Assembly (NCBI RefSeq): GCF_000265205.3
Contig: NC_018000.1
Coordinates: forward strand, 1,550,001-1,614,000
DNA from: Sinorhizobium fredii USDA 257
GTDB taxonomy: Bacteria > Pseudomonadota > Alphaproteobacteria > Rhizobiales > Rhizobiaceae
Direction: 5' to 3'
Length of the DNA: 64,000 nt
A program made the position numbers and the translations under genes. The notes beneath the pieces were generated by a model that ran no database searches, was not told the origin of the DNA, and saw nothing but the letters and a program-made list of their open reading frames with translations. Each line of letters begins with the position of its first letter. Position 1 is the first letter of the stretch. Shown here piece after piece: positions 24,200 to 32,229 of the stretch.

Positions 24200-27175
24200 T
24201 CACGCCTCCGCCGGACCATAGAGGCCGAGTTGGTCGAGCAGCGCCCGCTGCCGGTCGGCACTTTCGACCAACAGGCCGGTGTAGCGATCGATGATCCGGC
24301 CGCGATGGTCCGGATCGGATACGGCGGAGAGCGCGCCGACGATCGCCGCGACCTTTTCCGAGGTTTGCCGCAGTTCCTTCAGGAGCTCCGCCTTGCCACC
24401 GACCTCGGTGACCGCCTGCTTCGTCACCCGGCCGATGCCGGCGGGCGTACGGCTGCCGGCCGACACGTAGCCCTCCGGCAGGTCACCCTTGAGATTGGTG
24501 ACCGACTTGAAGCGGATGACGTCGAAGATCTGGTCGACCGCCTGCTTCGCACCGGTCACCCGCGAAGGATGGTCGGTGTCCGCGGCCGCATGCGGCAGCA
24601 GCTCCAGCTTGCCCTTGTGACGCTCTTCGAGCGGCAGGTAAGGCAGCATTGGTCCGCTGAGCCTGCCGGTCGCGGCGTCCTTGAAGAGGTCGGCGTCAAT
24701 CGCCGCATGCACGATCTTGCCGGAGGTCAACGCCGCGTCGAGCGCGGGGGCATCGACGACCTCGCCCCGGTCGTAGTTGACCAGCACCGCGCCGTCGTTC
24801 ATCGCGGCGAGCACCGTCCCATCGACGGTTCCGGCATTGGAATAGATACCGGTCGCCGCATCCAGGCGTCCAAGTCCGATATGGACGGAGAGCACGTCGG
24901 CGCCGCTCGCCGCTGCAACCGGATTGGCGGCATATTCGAAGCCTTCCGCCTCGATCCAGCGCTTGTGATGCTCGCGGGCGTAGACCGCCACCTTCATGCC
25001 GAAGGCCTTGGCAAGCTTGGCGACTTCCCGGCCGATATTGCCGTAGCCGAGAATGGCAATCTTTCGCCCCTCGAGCTTGGCGGTCGGAAAATCCTTGAGC
25101 TGACGGCCGGTGTCGAAGTCGCCGTCCACGACCATCCGGTGCAGCCTGTCGACCGGCAGGTCGGGAACGACCCTGAGGATCGCCTTCATCGCCATCTGGG
25201 CGGTCGCCCGGCTGTTGATGCCCGGCGTGTTCATCAGCGGCGCGTCGCCGCCCTCGCCATTGCCGCCACCCCAGGAGGCCGAGCCCATGTTGCCGGTGCC
25301 GGCGCCGATGCGCACGCCGCCGAGCGGGAATACGGCGGCCTTCGGGATGAAGGTCGCAGCCGCGATCAGCGCGTCGTACTGGCCCTTGTCGGTCTGCGGC
25401 AGGATCTCCGTTTCGGTGCTGAGATTCGGCTGGTAGAAGAAGTGGATGCGGCCCTTCTCGAGCGCCGACCGGTCGCCGAGCGGCGCGAGATGGAAGACGC
25501 CGCCCTTTTCCTCGATATAGGCCTTGATTTCGCTGTGATCCGGCTGGCCGTCGGTGCCGAAGCGCAGGCCGACCAGATCGGCGATCAGCACCGTATAGGC
25601 GCGCGCCGGATCGTCCTTGCGGACAGGCCCGTCCACCTTGGCCGGCGCCTCGAAAGTGACGCCGTTCTTCGCCAGTTCCTCTTCGAGAACGACGATCTTG
25701 GCGCGCAGATAGGCGTATTGCAGGTTCTCCAGCAGTGCGACGACATCTTCCGGCTCGCGAATGCCGCCGACCCAGGCGCGGTAGTCTCCGGGCGTTCCCG
25801 GGAAGGCATTGACGTAGCGGGCGGCATCTAGGCCGGGCTCATATTCCCCGTTCGGATGGGTAATGCCCTCATAGCCGAGCAACTGCTTCGAACGGGCGAT
25901 GATGCGGGCGTGAATGTCGGGATCGGTGATGCCCTCGTCTTCGACCTTCAGCAGCGTCACCGCCGCGCCGCGCCGTTCGGCATCGGTGACGGTCAGCGAC
26001 AGAAGCGGATGCGACCTGACCCACTCGTCGATCACCTTGCGATTGGCGGCAGAGCGGCGGTTGAGCTCGACGACAGAGCCGACCCGAGCCTCCGACTGCA
26101 AAAGGCCGAAGGTGGTCTCGGCAAAGGCGAGCGCGCTGTAGGTGTTGATGACGCCGCCGAGCATGCGGTCTTCGGCGGCATCATAGAATGGCCCGGCATC
26201 GACGGAGCGCCTGGCGGAAAGCGGCTGCCGGGGATCGATCGGCGGCGCAATCTTCAGCTGGCGCGGGATCGCCCAGGCAGGATCCTGCTGGTTCTTCTCG
26301 ATCAGGGCCAGGGCATGCGGCGTGAAGGACGCGACAAAATACCCGGACACGCCGCCGATCGCCTTCTGGAACGGCATGAACAGGCAGCACTTCGCCATCA
26401 CGGCTTCGACCAGTCCGGGCTCCCACGGCATCGCGCCGAGCATCGAGGTGGCATCGAACACCGCATGGCGGTTTGCCGGATCGCCGTCGAGCCAGTTCAA
26501 AAGCTCGCGGACCTCGGCGCTGGTATAGGCATTGGCCCCGGTCGTCTCGTGGCCGACACCGACGAAGATCGAAACGCCGAGGGCGGAGAGCTCGGCTGCC
26601 GTCGGGATCACGCCTTCGGAGCCGGCGAAATGGATGCGGCTCTCGCAGCCCTTTTCGGCAAAGCGCTGCATCTCGATCAGCTGGGTGGCCCAGGACTGGC
26701 GGAAGAAGCCGGCGGCTTTCGACGGATCGCTCTCTGGCTGCGGCGTATCGACATAGACGCGTTGGGAGGCGTCATTGGCGTTCATCAGGTGCTGGACGCA
26801 GACAGTGTAGCCGCTGTGGCCACCGCCGAGCCCCACTGCCATGCGGTTCGTCTTCGGAAAGCCGAAATAGCGATGGATCGCCCGCATCATGTCGGTGAGG
26901 ATCTTATCTGCCGGATAGCCGCGGTGCATGCTGCGGGAGATCTCGGCGGTGGTGAAGCCGCCAATGTCGTTGCCCCTGTCGTCGAACTTGCGATAGGTCT
27001 TCTCGATCCAGGTGTCGAAGGCGATGCGCCGCAGGCGGCTGTCCACTTCGTCGGTGGTCGCATCGGTAATCGGGCCGACGCCAAAGAACGGGTTCGACGG
27101 CAGCCTCGGCGCGCCATCCCGGGTCAGTTGGAGTGCCGTCAGTCGCTGTTCCTGCATCTGCGCGATATTCGTCAT
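24200..27175 (-). CDS. SerC-like aminotransferase fused to SerA-like 2-hydroxyacid dehydrogenase
   Basis: A single 991-residue frame. Residues about 25-490 are a class V PLP aminotransferase related to phosphoserine aminotransferase: cofactor-binding DATS at 241-244 and the lysine in FMPFQKAIGG at K271. After a linker (about 495-525), residues 530-890 are a D-2-hydroxyacid dehydrogenase: NTPGINSRATAQMA (649-662), nucleotide-binding GYGNIG (710-715), NYDRGEVVD with R803, and the histidine in ELLPHAAADT (H862). A 100-residue helical tail follows. The usual catalytic glutamate segment (LDVFE) reads IDADLF, so activity may differ. The fusion would couple oxidation of a hydroxyacid (3-phosphoglycerate-like) with transamination in one chain. 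No frameshift or stop is seen. It is monocistronic, convergent with the upstream SDR. Confidence 0.85.
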   Translation of the reverse strand: MTNIAQMQEQRLTALQLTRDGAPRLPSNPFFGVGPITDATTDEVDSRLRRIAFDTWIEKTYRKFDDRGNDIGGFTTAEISRSMHRGYPADKILTDMMRAIHRYFGFPKTNRMAVGLGGGHSGYTVCVQHLMNANDASQRVYVDTPQPESDPSKAAGFFRQSWATQLIEMQRFAEKGCESRIHFAGSEGVIPTAAELSALGVSIFVGVGHETTGANAYTSAEVRELLNWLDGDPANRHAVFDATSMLGAMPWEPGLVEAVMAKCCLFMPFQKAIGGVSGYFVASFTPHALALIEKNQQDPAWAIPRQLKIAPPIDPRQPLSARRSVDAGPFYDAAEDRMLGGVINTYSALAFAETTFGLLQSEARVGSVVELNRRSAANRKVIDEWVRSHPLLSLTVTDAERRGAAVTLLKVEDEGITDPDIHARIIARSKQLLGYEGITHPNGEYEPGLDAARYVNAFPGTPGDYRAWVGGIREPEDVVALLENLQYAYLRAKIVVLEEELAKNGVTFEAPAKVDGPVRKDDPARAYTVLIADLVGLRFGTDGQPDHSEIKAYIEEKGGVFHLAPLGDRSALEKGRIHFFYQPNLSTETEILPQTDKGQYDALIAAATFIPKAAVFPLGGVRIGAGTGNMGSASWGGGNGEGGDAPLMNTPGINSRATAQMAMKAILRVVPDLPVDRLHRMVVDGDFDTGRQLKDFPTAKLEGRKIAILGYGNIGREVAKLAKAFGMKVAVYAREHHKRWIEAEGFEYAANPVAAASGADVLSVHIGLGRLDAATGIYSNAGTVDGTVLAAMNDGAVLVNYDRGEVVDAPALDAALTSGKIVHAAIDADLFKDAATGRLSGPMLPYLPLEERHKGKLELLPHAAADTDHPSRVTGAKQAVDQIFDVIRFKSVTNLKGDLPEGYVSAGSRTPAGIGRVTKQAVTEVGGKAELLKELRQTSEKVAAIVGALSAVSDPDHRGRIIDRYTGLLVESADRQRALLDQLGLYGPAEA

Positions 27176-27408
27176 GATCTGCCTTCTGTTTTCGAGGCGT
27201 GAGAATGCGCGGATAGTGGATCTAACACGTCAGAAAAAAGACCCCATATGCGTCGAACAGCACGCGGAATGCGTCATCGGCCCACGCCTGTGGTGAGGGA
27301 TTGCTGCCGCGCCGGCGCTGGCAGCTCTCGAACGCGGGCACGATCCACGGCGGAGTGCAGCACGATGGCGCGGATTCCGCACGCAACCGGGCCGCCGGTC
27401 CATACAAA
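27176..27408. other. Intergenic region without recognised gene
   Basis: This divergent gap should hold the promoter of the fusion gene (reading left) and ends in the EcfG-type promoter of the plus-strand gene. No frame in it looks coding and no clear operator was found. Confidence 0.45.
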
Positions 27409-27433
27409 GGAACTCCAAAGGCCGGTCGCCGTT
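27409..27433 (+). promoter_or_regulatory. EcfG/RpoE2-type general stress promoter
   Basis: GGAAC (27409-27413), 16 bases, CGTT (27430-27433). This is an exact match to the alphaproteobacterial general-stress consensus. It is 48 bases before the start of the small membrane protein gene, which is the sort of gene this sigma factor controls. Confidence 0.7.
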
Positions 27434-27480
27434 TTCCTCTCGGGGACCACCTCACGGGCCCAGAAATGGAGGATCAGCAA

Positions 27481-27891
27481 ATGGCACAGGAAAAACCAAT
27501 CGGCTCCGCTGTCCCGCGCGGCGTCGTCGATACCAAGACCGGCACGGTCGGCGCTCCCAATCAAAAGAGCATGGAAGAGGAAGTCCGGTGGCTTCGTGAT
27601 CAGGTCGATGCGCTGAAAGACACGCTCGCCGATCTCGGCATTCCCTCCGGCAGGGCGGTCGCCAATACGGTCAGGGACACGGGCCGCAGGGCCGGAGAGA
27701 TGGCAAGGGAGCATCCGGCCTGGACTGCCGTCGCCTTGGTTGGCCTCATCGGCTTGATCCTGGCAAGCACCAGCCGTCCGTCCTGGTACGCACGGCGCTC
27801 CTCGCGCATCGAGGACGTGATCTCCGACATCGAGGATCGTTTGAGCGAGTTGAAGGAGCGCTACTGGTCGAGTGGCTGGCGACCCTGGTAA
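27481..27891 (+). CDS. ElaB/YqjD-like (DUF883-type) stress membrane protein
   Basis: A 136-residue protein starting MAQEKPIG at 27481, with GGAGG eight bases upstream (27468-27472); the longer frame from 27301 is discarded. Layout: a charged helix with coiled-coil character (MEEEVRWLRDQVDALKDTL), a linker with GRRAGEMAREHP, one transmembrane helix (AWTAVALVGLIGLILAS) and a charged C-terminal helix. This resembles small ribosome- or stress-associated inner membrane proteins of the ElaB/YqjD kind, although the glycine-zipper pattern is weak. The RpoE2-type promoter supports stress induction. Confidence 0.72.
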   Translation: MAQEKPIGSAVPRGVVDTKTGTVGAPNQKSMEEEVRWLRDQVDALKDTLADLGIPSGRAVANTVRDTGRRAGEMAREHPAWTAVALVGLIGLILASTSRPSWYARRSSRIEDVISDIEDRLSELKERYWSSGWRPW

Positions 27892-28058
27892 CAGGGCCGC
27901 TTCCGGGGATCGGGAAGGATCGACAATTCGCGAGCGCACGAGGCTAAAACAGCGACAGCCGCGGCTTGGCTTCCACGTGCTTTTTTTGAGCCAAGCTGTC
28001 GGTTTCCAGCAGGCCGGCACGTCTTCATGGCATTGGACATGTCAGAGGAGATTGTTCG

Positions 28059-28541
28059 ATGCCCAGGATTGTTTCTCATCTCTGGTTCGCCAAGAACGCT
28101 CGCGAAGCGGTGGATTTCTATGTCTCGCTCATTCCGAATTCAGCCATTTCGGGCGAGACGAGCGTGCCCGCCGAGACGCCGAGTGGGCCTCCCGGCAGCG
28201 TCAAGGTGATCGAGTTCACCTTGGACGAGCAGAATTTCATCGCGCTGGAAGCCGGACCTCTCGATCCCTTCAACCACGCCTTCTCGATCCTGGTCGAGTG
28301 CGACAGTCAGGAGGAAATCGACCGCATCTGGAACGCCTTCCTCGCCCATGGCGGCGAGGCGGAGCAATGCGGCTGGCTGAAGGACCGCTGGGGTCTCTCC
28401 TGGCAGATCGCGCCGCGGGTTCTCGGCGAGATGATGTCCAGTCCCGATCGCGACCGAGCCAAACGCGCAACCGAAGCCATGCTCGGCATGGTGAAGCTCG
28501 ACATTGCCGCGCTCGAGCACGCCTTTGGGGGAACGCATTGA
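28059..28541 (+). CDS. VOC-superfamily protein (PhnB/3-demethylubiquinone methyltransferase-like fold)
   Basis: A 160-residue protein with the start MPRIVSHLWFAKNAREAVDFYVSLI, the region FTLDEQNFIALEAGP and the family-typical DRWGLSWQI near residue 110-118. Members of this branch carry the glyoxalase/dioxygenase fold and are annotated PhnB-like, but few have a known reaction. GAGGAG stands before the ATG. It is followed by a Tat-exported aldo/keto reductase; a functional link is not evident. Confidence 0.82.
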   Translation: MPRIVSHLWFAKNAREAVDFYVSLIPNSAISGETSVPAETPSGPPGSVKVIEFTLDEQNFIALEAGPLDPFNHAFSILVECDSQEEIDRIWNAFLAHGGEAEQCGWLKDRWGLSWQIAPRVLGEMMSSPDRDRAKRATEAMLGMVKLDIAALEHAFGGTH

Positions 28542-28655
28542 GCTCCGTTTCTTGGGGTGCGTCGATTGGATCACGAATTCGTGGCTTCAGCGCCTCTGCA
28601 AGCAGGTTCATTATCCGCCCGATCACTCCCGCAAAGGCAATGAGGAGGGCGACCG

Positions 28656-29573
28656 ATGGCGTTCACTCGGCGCGCGACCATTCAGGGGCTCGGTCTCGGC
28701 ATATTGCTGCCGCTCGCGCCGCGGCTGGCCTTTGGCCAGTCGGCCGGCATCCTCACGAGGCCGATTCCGTCAACGAAGGAACCGATGCCGCTGGTCGGTC
28801 TCGGTACCTGGATCACCTTCAACGTCGGCGACGATCCGGTGCTTAAGGACGAATGCGCCGACGTGATCGCCGCCTTCTTCGAGGCCGGCGGTCGGATGAT
28901 CGATTCCTCGCCTATGTACAGCTCTTCCCAGCCAACGATCGGCTACGGGCTTCGCAAGCTCGGCTATCCGAAGCACCTGTTTTCCGCAGAGAAGGTCTGG
29001 ATATCGGATCCGGAACAGGGAGGCCCGCAGATCGAGGCGTCGCGCGCCTATTGGGGTGTCGACAAATTCGACCTCATGCAAGTCCACAACCTCGTGTCCT
29101 GGGAAGAACACCTGCCGGCTCTCATTGAAATGAGGGCCGCGGGAAAATTGCGCTATGTCGGCATTACGACATCGGAGGAGCGCAGACATCGCGAGATCGA
29201 AAGGATCATGGCAAGCCAGCCGATCGATTTCGTCCAGGCCACCTACAATATTCTCGACCGCAAGGTCGAGGACCGCATCCTGCCGCTGGCGCAGGAAAAA
29301 GGCATCGCCGTCATCGTCAACCGGCCGTTCCGGCAGGGCGAGCTGATCCGCCAACTCGAGGACGAGCCGTTGCCGGACTGGCTCGCCGAGACGGGCGCCC
29401 GCAACTGGGCGCAGTTCCTGCTTAAATTCATCATCTCCCATCCGGCGGTGACCTGCGCGATTCCGGCAACCACCCGCGTCGACCACGTACGCGAGAACCT
29501 CGAGGCCGCAAGCGGCAACCTGCCGGACGAGAAGATGCGCCGGCGCATGATCGACTATGTGGAAGCGCTGTGA
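28656..29573 (+). CDS. Aldo/keto reductase with a twin-arginine signal
   Basis: A 305-residue protein. Residues 1-28 form a Tat-type signal (TRRATIQGLGLGILLPLAP, cleaved near AFG-QS), unusual for an aldo/keto reductase. The body has MIDSSPMYSSSQ with the catalytic tyrosine region, FDLMQVHNLVSWEEHLPAL and the C-terminal GVTCAIPATT-type HPAVTCAIPATTRVDH. It is expected in the periplasm with a cofactor already bound. GAGGAGG precedes the ATG. Substrate unknown. Confidence 0.85.
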   Translation: MAFTRRATIQGLGLGILLPLAPRLAFGQSAGILTRPIPSTKEPMPLVGLGTWITFNVGDDPVLKDECADVIAAFFEAGGRMIDSSPMYSSSQPTIGYGLRKLGYPKHLFSAEKVWISDPEQGGPQIEASRAYWGVDKFDLMQVHNLVSWEEHLPALIEMRAAGKLRYVGITTSEERRHREIERIMASQPIDFVQATYNILDRKVEDRILPLAQEKGIAVIVNRPFRQGELIRQLEDEPLPDWLAETGARNWAQFLLKFIISHPAVTCAIPATTRVDHVRENLEAASGNLPDEKMRRRMIDYVEAL

Positions 29574-29604
29574 GCAGCCTTCCGACTGACCGGGACGCTG
29601 GCTG

Positions 29605-30264
29605 ATGTCGGAATGGGCGACCTACACGCTCTCCGACTTGCTGATGTTCTCGCCGCGCGTCTATTTCCGTCTTATCGAACGCTACAATCAGGACTTCTGG
29701 CCGCTGCAGCTTGTTTTCGTCGCCGGCGCATTTCTTGTCCTGGTATCGGCAGCGACGCGCGTGCCGCGCGCCCGTGTCGCGATCTTTCCGCTGCTCGCTG
29801 CAGCCTGGCTGTTCTGCGCCTGGCAGTTTCTCTGGCTGCGCTACGCGGCGATCCATTGGGGCATGTCCTACGCGGCAGCCGCATTCCTGTTACAGGCCGG
29901 ATTGATGGCCCTGCAGCCCGGCGCGGCGGGACAGGCCGGCCCGCCCGTAAGCCGGCTGCGGCACCGCGGCGGCATCGGCGTCATGCTTTTTGGCTTGCTC
30001 GTCTATCCTTGCCTCGCCCTGTTGGCGGGGCGCTCCCTCGCCTCGGCCGAGACATTCGTGATGATGCCGGATCCGACGGCGACGACGACGCTCGGCACCG
30101 TGTTGGCGATCTCCAGTAAGCGGAGCTGGCTGCTTCTGCCGATCCCGCTTGTCTGGTGCGCCTTCAGCGGCCTGACCCTCCTTGCACTGGAGGATGCCGG
30201 TGCCTGGGCGCCATTCGCCGCCATCATCGCAACCCTCGTCCTCCTGCTGGCGGGACGGCGCTGA
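29605..30264 (+). CDS. DUF6064-type multi-pass membrane protein
   Basis: A 219-residue hydrophobic protein with about six membrane segments, starting MSEWATYTLSDLLMFSPRVYFRLIERYN and containing FLWLRYAAIHWG. The start motif TLSDLLMFSPRVY is what I associate with DUF6064 membrane proteins of unknown function. It follows the aldo/keto reductase by 31 bases and may be cotranscribed. Confidence 0.75.
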   Translation: MSEWATYTLSDLLMFSPRVYFRLIERYNQDFWPLQLVFVAGAFLVLVSAATRVPRARVAIFPLLAAAWLFCAWQFLWLRYAAIHWGMSYAAAAFLLQAGLMALQPGAAGQAGPPVSRLRHRGGIGVMLFGLLVYPCLALLAGRSLASAETFVMMPDPTATTTLGTVLAISSKRSWLLLPIPLVWCAFSGLTLLALEDAGAWAPFAAIIATLVLLLAGRR

Positions 30265-30282
30265 CGATATTGGCGCGGTTGG

Positions 30283-31182
30283 TCACTCCTTGACCGCGCC
30301 CGTCATCGAGGAGACGTAGTAGTCAACGAAGAACGAATAGAGGATGACCACCGGCAGCGAGCCGAACAGCGCGCCGGCCATCAGCGCGCCCCATTCGAAC
30401 ACGTCGCCGCGCACCAGTTCCGTCAGCACACCGACAGGGACGGTTTTGTTCTCCGACGACTGGATGAATGTCAGCGCATAGATGAACTCATTCCAGGAAA
30501 GCGTGAAGGCGAAGATGCCGGCCGATATCAGTCCCGGCACGGCGAGCGGCAGGATGATCCGGACAAGAATCTGCCAGCGTGTCGCTCCGTCCACCAGCGC
30601 GCTTTCCTCCAGTTCGAACGGGATCGAGCGGAAATAGCCCATCAGCAGCCAGGTGCAGAACGGAATGAGGAAGGTCGGATAGGTAAAGATCAGCGCCAGC
30701 TTGGAATCGTAGATGCCGAACTTGAAGACGATGAAGGCGAGCGGGATGAACAGGATCGACGGCGGCACCAGATAGGCGAGGAAGATCATCAGCCCGACAG
30801 GCCGCGAGCCGGTGAAGCGCACCCGCTCGATCGCATAGGCCGCGAAGATCGACGCCCCCAGCGAAAGGATCGTCGAGCCGAGAGCGACGAGCATCGTGTT
30901 CCACAGCCAGCCCGGATAGGAGGTCTCGAAGAGCAGATATTTTATGTGATCGAGCGTCGGACCGACCACCCAGAAGGGGCTGTAATTGTTGTAGTCGGTG
31001 AGCTGCGAATTCGGCTTCACCGCCGTGATCGCCATCCAGTAGAACGGGAAGAGCAGCACGAAGACGAAGACCGCCATCGGCAGGTAGAGCGTGACGATCC
31101 GGCGCGGCAGGCGGTTGAGATAGCTCATGCCCTCGGCGGTATCGGTGAGGACCTCGTCTTGCATTTTCGTGGTCGTGTTCAT
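30283..31182 (-). CDS. Sugar ABC transporter permease, MalG/UgpE type
   Basis: A 299-residue CUT1-family permease with six helices and the EAA loop ELEESALVDGATRWQILVRIILPLAVPG. It is the last gene of the minus operon headed by the GntR regulator and D-erythronate dehydrogenase, 15 bases after its partner permease. A hairpin GGCGCGGT/ACCGCGCC (30272-30279 with 30293-30300) spans its stop and may end convergent transcripts. Confidence 0.92.
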   Translation of the reverse strand: MNTTTKMQDEVLTDTAEGMSYLNRLPRRIVTLYLPMAVFVFVLLFPFYWMAITAVKPNSQLTDYNNYSPFWVVGPTLDHIKYLLFETSYPGWLWNTMLVALGSTILSLGASIFAAYAIERVRFTGSRPVGLMIFLAYLVPPSILFIPLAFIVFKFGIYDSKLALIFTYPTFLIPFCTWLLMGYFRSIPFELEESALVDGATRWQILVRIILPLAVPGLISAGIFAFTLSWNEFIYALTFIQSSENKTVPVGVLTELVRGDVFEWGALMAGALFGSLPVVILYSFFVDYYVSSMTGAVKE

Positions 31183-31197
31183 CTTATCCTCCCGATC

Positions 31198-32130
31198 TCA
31201 ATCCTGGCCGCCCTGCTGCCATTTGCGGCGCTGCAGGCCGAAGAAGCTGAACATGATGGCGGCGAGCAGGAAGGGCACCATGGCGACGGCGATCGCCGCC
31301 CCTTCGCCGAGCTGGCCGCCCGGAATGCCGCGCTGGAAGGAAAGCGTCGCCATCAAATGGGTGGCGTTGACCGGCCCGCCCTTGGTCAGCACGTAGATGA
31401 GCTGGAAATCGGTGAAGGTGAAGAGCACCGAGAAGGTCATCACGACGGCAATGATCGGCGTCAGCATCGGCAGGGTGACGTAGCGGAAGCGCTGCCAGCT
31501 GGTGGCGCCGTCGAGCGAGGCCGCCTCCTGCAGCGACGCCGGGATCGTCTGCAGCCCGGCAAGCAGCGAGATCGCCACGAAGGGAATGCCGCGCCAGACA
31601 TTGGCGGCAATCACCGAGGCACGCGCGTTGGTCGGGTCACCGAGGAAATTGATCGGTCCGTCGATAAGGCCGAGTTGCATCAGCGACCAGGATATGATCG
31701 AGAATTGGGAGTCGTAGATCCACCAGAAGGCGAGCGCCGAAAGCACCGTCGGCACCACCCAGGGAAGAAGGACGATGGCGCGGAAGAAGGATTTGAACGG
31801 CAGGTTTTCGTTGAGCAGCAGCGCCAGCCACAGGCCGAGCGCGAACTTGAGGATCGACGCCACGAAAGTATAGAGCAGCGTATTGAAGACCGAGAGCCAG
31901 AAGACCGAATCCCGTGCCAGGAACGCGTAGTTCTCTAGGCCGATGAAGATGCCATCGCGGCCGATGCGGGTGTCGGTGAAGCCGAGCCAGACGCCGAGCC
32001 CCAGCGGATAGGTGAGGAAGCAGATGAGAAAGACGGCGGCCGGCAGCATGAACAGCAGGCCGAGCACATTGTTGTTCTGCATCAGCGAAGCCATGGCAGA
32101 TGGCGGCTTTCCGGACGACGTGATGGACAT
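31198..32130 (-). CDS. Sugar ABC transporter permease, MalF/UgpA type
   Basis: A 310-residue permease from MSITSSGKPP at 32130 (the longer frame to 32223 is GC-rich hairpin DNA and is discarded; GGAGAAATT stands before the chosen ATG). Six helices, with the EAA loop SLQEAASLDGATSWQRFRYVTLPML. It pairs with the downstream permease and the UgpC-type ATPase. Confidence 0.92.
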   Translation of the reverse strand: MSITSSGKPPSAMASLMQNNNVLGLLFMLPAAVFLICFLTYPLGLGVWLGFTDTRIGRDGIFIGLENYAFLARDSVFWLSVFNTLLYTFVASILKFALGLWLALLLNENLPFKSFFRAIVLLPWVVPTVLSALAFWWIYDSQFSIISWSLMQLGLIDGPINFLGDPTNARASVIAANVWRGIPFVAISLLAGLQTIPASLQEAASLDGATSWQRFRYVTLPMLTPIIAVVMTFSVLFTFTDFQLIYVLTKGGPVNATHLMATLSFQRGIPGGQLGEGAAIAVAMVPFLLAAIMFSFFGLQRRKWQQGGQD

Positions 32131-32167
32131 CGAATTTCTCCGGCCAGGAAATGGGTTCAGAAGCAGA

Positions 32168-32221
32168 GCCGGCGGCCTCGCCGCCGGCGTCATCGGTGGT
32201 CGCGGCGGCCGACAGGCCGCC
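32168..32221 (-). other. Two tandem intercistronic hairpins after the binding-protein gene
   Basis: Stem GCCGGCGG/CCGCCGGC (32168-32175 with 32181-32188) and stem GGCGGCC/GGCCGCC (32204-32210 with 32215-32221), both with short loops and no T-run, fill the 99-base gap between the binding protein and its permease. They probably stabilise the binding-protein mRNA and lower permease output. Confidence 0.6.
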
Positions 32222-32229
32222 ACGAGGGA

